Below, piece by piece: positions 33,454 through 38,975 of a stretch of DNA of 38,975 nt. The notes under the pieces are model-generated. The model was not told the origin of the DNA. It worked only from the letters and a program-made list of their open reading frames with translations, and made no database searches. Source of the stretch: an uncultured Prevotella sp. (GTDB lineage Bacteria; Bacteroidota; Bacteroidia; Bacteroidales; Bacteroidaceae); the NCBI GenBank assembly GCA_900546345.1, contig URCI01000024.1, positions 1 to 38,975 of the forward strand. Reading direction: 5' to 3'. The translations under genes and the position numbers were made by a program. How positions within the stretch are numbered: position 1 is the first letter of the stretch; each line of letters begins with the position of its first letter.

Positions 33454-36015
33454 CTATTGCCGGGATATAGTAATCACGGTCACGGAGTAAGGTTTGAGAG
33501 TGATCATGGAACCACTGATACGCGAGGTTTCCAACTTTACGCTCTTATCGGCGGGCTGTCCGCTGAAGCCTACAGCCTCAGAGCCAGAAGGAATCGGCAT
33601 GCCTTTCACTTCCACTGTCAAGGACTGTGGCAAGGCATTGACGAGTTTCACCCATGTGGTACCCGTCTTTTGATCTACGACCACACTGGAGGCCACACGA
33701 TAACGGATGTCCTCAGGCAAAGACAGCTGAGATGCGAGATAGCGGTCACCGGCACTGTTGCCCCACAGCTGTTGAGTGTAGTAGCTCGGAGTGAGCGTGG
33801 TGATGCTGTCGGAATTGAAATAGATCATATCGGGATTCCAGTTCTGATGATCCTCATTGCAGAGCAGAGGGGCGTAGCTTGCCATGCTGACGATGTCGCC
33901 ATTGCGCTCGACATTGCACAGATGGATGGCCTCGACCAGCGCATTCTCCACGCGGCGGTCGCGGGAAGCCCACTCGCCAAGATAGACTTTCGGTCCCTTG
34001 CGGTCGTAGTCGTCATAGTAGTCCTGGTGATGCAGGAACCATCCCGGCGACTCGTAGTAATGTTCGTCGACCATGTCGATGATATCGTGATGGGCTTTGG
34101 CGAAGCGCCAGCCCTCGATATAGTCGGCCGAAGGATTATGGAAAGGTCCCACAGTGCCACAGACGATGATGTCGGGATACTTCTGCTTGATGGCTTTGCA
34201 GATCATCTCATAGCGTTCCTCGAAAGTGGTAGAGACAAGATCTTCATTGCCTATGCCTATATATTTAAGGTGGAAAGGTGCAGGGTGTCCGGCGTCAGCA
34301 CGCATCTTAGCCCATTTCGAAGTAGCGGGATCCCCATTGGCCCACTCGATGAGATGAAGTATCTCCTGACAATAAGCCGGCATATCTTTCATGGGGATTC
34401 CACCTTGCTGGCCAGCATATCCGTCTTTGTCAGCTGCGGAATTCTGACAGGGCACTCCGGCAGCCAGCACAGGCAAAGGCTCTGCACCGATGTCCTCACA
34501 GAACTGGAAATACTCATAAAAGCCTAAGCCGCGTGTCTGGTGATAGCCCCAGATATTCTTTGCCGGTTGGCGGTCTTGCCAAGGACCGACGCTCTCTGTC
34601 CAATGATAGATATTGCCCAGACCCTGTCCATGGCTCATGCAACCGCCGGGGAAGCGCACAAACTTAGGATGCAGGGCTGCGATGGCCTCAGCCAGATTCT
34701 TCCGCAGTCCGTGTCCCTTATAGGTGTCATGAGGGAAGAGGCTCACCATGTCGACGCCGATGCTGTCTTCTTTCAGAGGTGTCAGCATGAGTCTGACTTG
34801 ACTCTTCACGGCTTTCTTGTCAATGATCAGAGGCAAGGCATAGCGCTGCCAGCCCTCGCCCTCGATCTTGATCTTCTCTTTTGCGAGCATCACGCCCTTG
34901 TCGTCGACAAGACTCACCTGCAACTGGTTCTTGCATCCATTCTGGCAACGGACAAAGACAGAGAAGTCGAACTGCTGGAGCGGTTCGGCCATCACCCTGC
35001 CCCACCCCGTGTTATAGAGCGTGTCTTGTTTGGTCAAAAGTACATAGTGAGGATTGTTGGCACTCAGCGGCTCCGACATGCTGACGCGGATAGGATGGTT
35101 GCTCTTCCATGCCGTCGTCGCGTCCCAGCCACGGTGGTCGCCGGAGGTGTACTCAAAATCACGATTCTGAACCAGTTCTGCATAGAGGCCACCATCGGCC
35201 GCATAGCTGATGTCCTCAAAGAAGACGCCCATCAGCCGGTCGCTGATAGCCTTTTGTTTCGACGGATCAATGGTCAGTGTTGTCTTCAGTGGCGAGGAGA
35301 GAGAGGCAAAACGCTGTGCATCGTCCTTCATTGTCTCAGCACTCATACGGGCATCATTGGCCACCGCGTCGAAATACTGAAAAAGATAATCCAATTGCAG
35401 TTTGGGCACATCAAAAGCGTTGCCCTTGAAAGAAGTACCCGCCACCGTCGCCGTATCCATCATCCAGGCTGCATCTTCGATGGTACTGGCATCTGCTGAT
35501 TCAGTGAAATGCCGGAAGTCGTTGGAAGCCTGAACATAGTGCCGCGTTCCATCTTTAGCCTTGAAATAGATGTCGATATTGTCGGGATCCATCTGAAACA
35601 TGATCGGCTCCAACACACCTTTTTCCTTCACGCGCGGATAGTCTTGGGGACGCCACGTCACCAGATCCTCGCTATAGGCTGCTGCAAAGCAGGGCGCATA
35701 GTCATTGACCGAGAAAAGCAATCGCCATGTTCCGTCCTGGGCATGGATGACATAGGGAGAATACATCTTCTTCTCACTGCCCCATGGTCCATAGTCAGAG
35801 CCACACAGCTGTCCCAGGTCTTGCCATCGCTCCTGATCCGTGAAATAGGCAACATGCAATCCTTTGGTTGAGCCGGGGGAATAGAGGAAGAGCTGGCATG
35901 TGGTGTCGCGTCCGGCAATCTCGTAAGAGGCTTGCTGACGTTGTGCACAAACCACCGACGGCAGTGAGGCTGTAATGAAAAGCGATGTAGAGAATAGTAA
36001 TAGTTTGGTGTTCAT
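33454..36015 (-). CDS. GH51 alpha-L-arabinofuranosidase with N-terminal beta-propeller-like region, 853 aa
   Basis: Start ATG 36015 gives a signal peptide (LLLFSTSLFITASLPSVVCA); a longer in-frame start at 36192 would run into folD and lacks a signal. Residues about 40-250 resemble the GH43-like five-bladed propeller (MYSPYVIHAQDGTWRLLFS). The GH51 part begins near 265 (LMGVFFEDISYAADGGLYAE), includes a sandwich insert (about 330-430), the FPGGCMSHG segment, the acid/base Glu near 591 (YIGIGNED) and the nucleophile Glu near 681 (KVYLGEWA). It should release L-arabinose from arabinan or arabinoxylan in the periplasm. No SusC/SusD-like genes are adjacent. Confidence 0.92.
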   Translation of the reverse strand: MNTKLLLFSTSLFITASLPSVVCAQRQQASYEIAGRDTTCQLFLYSPGSTKGLHVAYFTDQERWQDLGQLCGSDYGPWGSEKKMYSPYVIHAQDGTWRLLFSVNDYAPCFAAAYSEDLVTWRPQDYPRVKEKGVLEPIMFQMDPDNIDIYFKAKDGTRHYVQASNDFRHFTESADASTIEDAAWMMDTATVAGTSFKGNAFDVPKLQLDYLFQYFDAVANDARMSAETMKDDAQRFASLSSPLKTTLTIDPSKQKAISDRLMGVFFEDISYAADGGLYAELVQNRDFEYTSGDHRGWDATTAWKSNHPIRVSMSEPLSANNPHYVLLTKQDTLYNTGWGRVMAEPLQQFDFSVFVRCQNGCKNQLQVSLVDDKGVMLAKEKIKIEGEGWQRYALPLIIDKKAVKSQVRLMLTPLKEDSIGVDMVSLFPHDTYKGHGLRKNLAEAIAALHPKFVRFPGGCMSHGQGLGNIYHWTESVGPWQDRQPAKNIWGYHQTRGLGFYEYFQFCEDIGAEPLPVLAAGVPCQNSAADKDGYAGQQGGIPMKDMPAYCQEILHLIEWANGDPATSKWAKMRADAGHPAPFHLKYIGIGNEDLVSTTFEERYEMICKAIKQKYPDIIVCGTVGPFHNPSADYIEGWRFAKAHHDIIDMVDEHYYESPGWFLHHQDYYDDYDRKGPKVYLGEWASRDRRVENALVEAIHLCNVERNGDIVSMASYAPLLCNEDHQNWNPDMIYFNSDSITTLTPSYYTQQLWGNSAGDRYLASQLSLPEDIRYRVASSVVVDQKTGTTWVKLVNALPQSLTVEVKGMPIPSGSEAVGFSGQPADKSVKLETSRISGSMITLKPYSVTVITISRQ

Positions 36016-36059
36016 CGGTAGAAATTTTGAAATGAAAAGCAGATTGCTATAAAATAGAA

Positions 36060-36090
36060 GACAAAGAGCCCCATAATGGGGCCCTTTGTC
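36060..36090 (-). terminator. Terminator overlapping the folD stop codon
   Basis: Stem 36060-36066 with 36084-36090 (GACAAAG/CTTTGTC) continues as GCCCC/GGGGC (36068-36072 with 36078-36082) around a 5-nt loop. It uses the first base of the folD stop codon and is followed by a T-containing sequence. Confidence 0.7.
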
Positions 36091-36971
36091 TATTTGTAAT
36101 ATTCCTTCTTGGCAGCAGCCAGTGTGTTCTTCATCAAGGAGCAAATCGTCATAGGACCTACACCACCGGGAACGGGCGTGATGAACGAGCACTTCGGGGC
36201 CACCTCGTCAAACTTCACGTCGCCGTTGAGACGGAAGCCTTTCTTCTTCGTGGCATCGGGCACACGTGTGGTACCGACGTCAATGATCACAGCACCCTCC
36301 TTCACCATATCGGCAGTGACGAAGTCCGGGCGACCAATAGCGGCAATGATGATATCAGCCTCACGGCATTCCGCCTTGATGTCCTTGGTATGAGAGTGAC
36401 AGACAGTCACCGTGGCATCACCATATTGTTTCTGCATCATCAGTTGTGCCATCGGCTTGCCAACGATGTTGCTACGTCCCAGCACCACACATTTCTTGCC
36501 GGATGTCTGGATGTGGTAATGCTGCAAGAGGGTCATAATTCCCAACGGCGTGGCTGATACGAAGCAAGGCAATCCTATAGCCATGCGTCCCACGTTGATC
36601 GGATGGAAACCGTCAACATCCTTGCGGTAGTCAATGGCCATGATGATCTTTTGCTCGTCAATATGTTTGGGCAACGGCAGTTGCACGATGAAACCGTCGA
36701 CGTTGGGATCATTGTTGAGCTGAGCCACACAACCGAGAAGTTCCTCCTCGGTGACATCATCCTCATAGCGGATCAGACGGGACTCGAAACCGCACTGCTC
36801 ACAGGCAATGACCTTGTTCTTGACATAGGTCTCGGAACCGCCATCATGTCCCACCAACACGGCAACCAAACAAGGGCGCTTGGCACCCTTGGCCACCATT
36901 TCCTTCACTTCATCGGCAATCTGCTGCTTGATGGCAGTAGCAGTGGCCTTTCCATCTATCAACGTGTACAT
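36090..36971 (-). CDS. folD: Bifunctional methylenetetrahydrofolate dehydrogenase / cyclohydrolase
   Basis: Converts 5,10-methylene-THF to 10-formyl-THF through NADP-dependent oxidation and hydrolysis. It shows the catalytic-lysine segment ETYVKNKVIACE, the QLPLPKHID motif, the NADP-binding VLGRSNIVGKPMAQL and the C-terminal TPVPGGVGPMT. At 293 aa it has the usual length. It starts 9 bp after the ffh stop, so ffh and folD form one unit. Confidence 0.97.
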   Translation of the reverse strand: MYTLIDGKATATAIKQQIADEVKEMVAKGAKRPCLVAVLVGHDGGSETYVKNKVIACEQCGFESRLIRYEDDVTEEELLGCVAQLNNDPNVDGFIVQLPLPKHIDEQKIIMAIDYRKDVDGFHPINVGRMAIGLPCFVSATPLGIMTLLQHYHIQTSGKKCVVLGRSNIVGKPMAQLMMQKQYGDATVTVCHSHTKDIKAECREADIIIAAIGRPDFVTADMVKEGAVIIDVGTTRVPDATKKKGFRLNGDVKFDEVAPKCSFITPVPGGVGPMTICSLMKNTLAAAKKEYYK

Positions 36972-36980
36972 AGCTTATAA

Positions 36981-38324
36981 TTATTGTTTCATTGCGCCTT
37001 TCATGCGCGCCATATTTGCCATCATGGACTTCATCTGGTTGCCGGTGACCATCTTCATCATCTTGCGGGTCTGGTCAAACTGCTTGATGAGTCGGTTGAC
37101 CTCCTGAATCGACGTACCGGAACCTTTGGCAATGCGCTGACGACGGCTCACGTTGAGCACCTCGGGATGGGTTCGCTCCTGCGGTGTCATACTGCGGATG
37201 ATCGCCTCAATGCCATTGAAGGCATTGTCGTCGATGTCGATGTCCTTGATGGCTTTGCCCACACCCGGAATCATCGAGGCCAGCTCCTTGAGGTTACCCA
37301 TCTTCTTGATCTGCTCGATTTGGTTGAGGAAGTCATTGAAGTCGAACTTGTTTTTCTGAATCTTTTTCTGCAGTTTACGTGCCTCTTCCTCATCAAACTG
37401 TTCCTGCGCGCGCTCTACCAAAGAGACGACATCACCCATGCCGAGGATTCGGTCTGCCATACGGTCGGGATGGAACACATCGATGGCTTCCATCTTCTCG
37501 CCAGTTCCGATGAACTTGATCGGCTTGGTCACCACCGTACGGATGGAGAGAGCGGCACCACCGCGTGTGTCACCGTCGAGCTTAGTGAGCACGACACCGT
37601 CGAAGTCCAGACGGTCGTTGAATTCCTTAGCGGTGTTGACAGCGTCCTGACCCGTCATGGAGTCTACAACGAAGAGCGTCTCATCGGGCTTAACGGTCTC
37701 TTTGAGTGAGGCGATCTCATCCATCATCTGCTCGTCGACAGCCAGACGGCCTGCAGTATCGATGATGACGGTGTCATAACCTTTGGCCTTTGCCTCCTGG
37801 ATGGCGTGGAGCGCAATCTCGTTGACGTTTTTGTTTTCCGGCTCGGTATAGACGGGAACATCAATCTGACCGCCCACTACTTTTAACTGCTCAATAGCTG
37901 CCGGACGATAAACATCACAAGCCACAAGCAGCGGTTTGCGCTGCTGCTTGTTTTTCAGCATATTGGCCAGTTTACCGCTGAACGTTGTCTTACCGGAACC
38001 TTGCAGACCGGACATCAGAATCACTGCAGGCTTCTGCACAAGATGCAACTCGGCAGCCTCTCCTCCCATCAGACTGGCCAGTTCATCATGCACGATCTTG
38101 ACCATCATCTGTCCAGGCTTCACTGCTGTGAGCACGTTTTGTCCTAAGGCTTTCTTCTTCACAGTGTCTGTGAATGTCTTTGCCACCTTATAGTTGACAT
38201 CGGCATCCAGCAATGCGCGTCTAACATCCTTGAGTGTCTCTGCGACATTGATCTCGGTGATCTTTCCCTCACCCTTCAATATCTTGAACGACCGCTCAAG
38301 ACGGTCACTTAAATTCTCAAACAT
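36981..38324 (-). CDS. ffh: Signal recognition particle GTPase Ffh (SRP54), 447 aa
   Basis: Binds signal sequences of nascent inner-membrane proteins with 4.5S RNA and delivers them to FtsY. The N domain (1-90) is followed by the G domain with P-loop GLQGSGKTTFSGKLA, the DTAGRL box, TKLDGDTRGGAAL and the GTGEKMEAIDVF segment. The Met-rich M domain has the RNA-binding helix region SRRQRIAKGSG. The Met-rich C-terminus (MKSMMANMARMKGAMKQ) is intact. The leader is short and A/T-rich, with a -7 box at 38,359. Confidence 0.98.
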   Translation of the reverse strand: MFENLSDRLERSFKILKGEGKITEINVAETLKDVRRALLDADVNYKVAKTFTDTVKKKALGQNVLTAVKPGQMMVKIVHDELASLMGGEAAELHLVQKPAVILMSGLQGSGKTTFSGKLANMLKNKQQRKPLLVACDVYRPAAIEQLKVVGGQIDVPVYTEPENKNVNEIALHAIQEAKAKGYDTVIIDTAGRLAVDEQMMDEIASLKETVKPDETLFVVDSMTGQDAVNTAKEFNDRLDFDGVVLTKLDGDTRGGAALSIRTVVTKPIKFIGTGEKMEAIDVFHPDRMADRILGMGDVVSLVERAQEQFDEEEARKLQKKIQKNKFDFNDFLNQIEQIKKMGNLKELASMIPGVGKAIKDIDIDDNAFNGIEAIIRSMTPQERTHPEVLNVSRRQRIAKGSGTSIQEVNRLIKQFDQTRKMMKMVTGNQMKSMMANMARMKGAMKQ

Positions 38325-38358
38325 ATGTTTAGTTCTATTCTTTGATTAATTATATTTG

Positions 38359-38366
38359 CAAAGATA
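38359..38366 (-). promoter_or_regulatory. ffh-folD -7 box (TATCTTTG)
   Basis: Exact TAnnTTTG on the minus strand, 34 bp before the ffh ATG. No good -33 element is seen. The 180 bp further upstream contain only a small hairpin (38474-38486) before the repeat array. Confidence 0.55.
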
Positions 38367-38545
38367 CAGAAAAAAAACGAAACTGCGCTTTTTTATCGCT
38401 TCAAACATAGAAAAAACAAGGAAAAGCAGGCTATGACGGGTAAGTAAAGGGAGGAAAAAGAACGCGCAAAATTGCACCTGCGGTGCATAAAATATGCGGC
38501 CGACAACGGCGCACCCGCTAACAGGATGTTTGATCTTTCAAAATT

Positions 38546-38757
38546 CTGTCTTTTATGTCTTTCTGTCTAAAAAAATATGTTCTATATGTTACTCTGTCTA
38601 AAAATATGTCCCTATGTTACTCTGTCTAAAAAATAAATCTGTCTTTTATGTCTTTCTGTCTAAAAAATATGTTCCATATGTTACTCTGTCTAAAAATATG
38701 TTCTATATGTTACTCTGTCTAAAAATATGTCCTATGTTACTCTGTCTAAAATTTCCC
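38546..38757. repeat. Minisatellite-like array with CTGTCTAAAA units
   Basis: CTGTCTAAAA occurs seven times (starts 38563, 38594, 38622, 38656, 38686, 38715, 38742; spacing 27-34 bp), mostly inside a longer unit containing ATATGTTACTCTGTC. A higher-order unit of 93 bp beginning CTGTCTTTTATGTCTTTC is repeated at 38546 and 38639. The array is noncoding and lies between the tRNA terminator and ffh. Confidence 0.85.
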
Positions 38758-38770
38758 TTATGGATCGCAC

Positions 38771-38800
38771 AAAAAAAAGAGTCCTCATATTGAGAACTCT
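38771..38800 (-). terminator. Terminator of the tRNA-Asp unit
   Basis: On the minus strand a 10-bp stem with one G-T pair (38791-38800 with 38778-38787) and 3-nt loop is followed by seven T residues. Confidence 0.85.
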
Positions 38801-38805
38801 TTCAG

Positions 38806-38879
38806 CGGTGCGTACGAGATTCGAACTCGTGACCTCCTGCGTGACAGGCAGGCATTCTAACCAACTGAACTAACGCACC
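38806..38879 (-). tRNA. tRNA-Asp (GTC), second copy in transcription order
   Basis: The minus strand folds as a complete tRNA. The acceptor stem GGTGCGT pairs with ACGCACC, the D-arm is TTCAGTTGGTTAGAA-like, the anticodon loop is CTGTCAC (anticodon GTC) and the T-arm contains GTTCGAAT. The discriminator base is G, as expected for tRNA-Asp. CCA is not encoded. The 73-nt body is identical to the copy at 38,902. Confidence 0.97.
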
Positions 38880-38905
38880 AAAAAAAATCGACCGCTTCAA
38901 GCGGT
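38880..38905 (-). terminator. Terminator-like hairpin using the 3' end of the first tRNA-Asp
   Basis: ACCGC, the last bases of the upstream tRNA, pairs with GCGGT across TTGAA, followed by CGA and a run of eight T residues. The hairpin competes with the acceptor stem. Confidence 0.5.
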
Positions 38906-38975
38906 GCGTACGAGATTCGAACTCGTGACCTCCTGCGTGACAGGCAGGCATTCTAACCAACTGAACTAACGCACC
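38902..38975 (-). tRNA. tRNA-Asp (GTC), first copy in transcription order
   Basis: Same structure and sequence as the neighbouring copy: anticodon GTC, discriminator G, no encoded CCA. Its 5' base is the last base of the window, so the gene is complete but its promoter lies outside, and more copies may follow. Confidence 0.97.

Noticed and set aside
33457..35499. Rightward frames of 356 and 319 codons opposite the arabinofuranosidase
   Set aside because: They are antisense to a gene with clear GH51 catalytic motifs, and their translations show no recognisable domain.
36016..36192. Upstream start for the arabinofuranosidase at 36192
   Set aside because: It would overlap the folD end and terminator and place the signal peptide 60 residues inside the protein.
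38546..38757. Possible CRISPR array
   Set aside because: Repeat units are direct, imperfect and nearly contiguous; there are no unique spacers of 25-40 bp, repeat length is irregular, and no cas genes are nearby.

Overview
The window looks like a chromosome segment of a Bacteroidales bacterium, most likely Prevotellaceae (Prevotella sensu lato). Support comes from the gene families (DUF3256, DUF4836, fimbrillin-like surface lipoprotein, EFR1-type ferredoxin, Prevotella-type OmpA, complete nqrABCDEF), from promoter-like TAnnTTTG -7 boxes upstream of several genes, and from generally weak Shine-Dalgarno sequences. The assignment rests on recognising families by eye; no database search was possible.

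Region 1 (about 1-8,840) is the end of an integrated phage-like element. A tyrosine integrase (7,582-8,724) sits at its right edge next to a region with three GGGTGACA direct repeats. Leftward genes encode a 159-aa, a 491-aa and a >1,184-aa protein that runs off the window. Their sizes, order and composition resemble the small/medium/giant internal ejection proteins of short-tailed phages. A rightward 112-aa gene, an acidic 177-aa gene and a probable ribbon-helix-helix regulator lie between them and the integrase. A noncoding block of about 750 bp (6,065-6,819) holds terminators, duplicated repeats, a crossed pair of inverted repeats around an AT-rich core, and a promoter overlapped by a perfect GGTATATACC palindrome that is repeated 51 bp upstream.

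Region 2 (8,841-14,907) is the complete leftward Na+-translocating NADH:quinone reductase operon nqrA-B-C-D-E-F, ended by a strong hairpin at 8,844-8,868. Region 3 (14,971-28,390) is rightward core and accessory genes: a TamB-like 1,492-aa protein, a DUF3256 protein, a nucleoside-permease-like MFS transporter, a BFN/UVR-domain protein, rsmE, a DUF4836 lipoprotein, an ABC ATPase/FtsX-type permease pair with degenerate ATPase motifs, an RluA-type pseudouridine synthase, a 51-aa membrane peptide and an EFR1-type flavodoxin/ferredoxin protein.

Region 4 (28,391-32,107) holds an 865-aa fimbrillin-like lipoprotein preceded by a promoter plus long terminator-like hairpin (candidate small RNA or attenuator) and followed by about 0.8 kb of noncoding DNA with repeat remnants and a perfect 46-bp loop-less palindrome. 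Region 5 (32,046-38,975) is leftward: two tandem tRNA-Asp(GTC) genes, a minisatellite-like array, ffh-folD, a GH51 alpha-L-arabinofuranosidase and an OmpA-family porin, most separated by recognisable intrinsic terminators.
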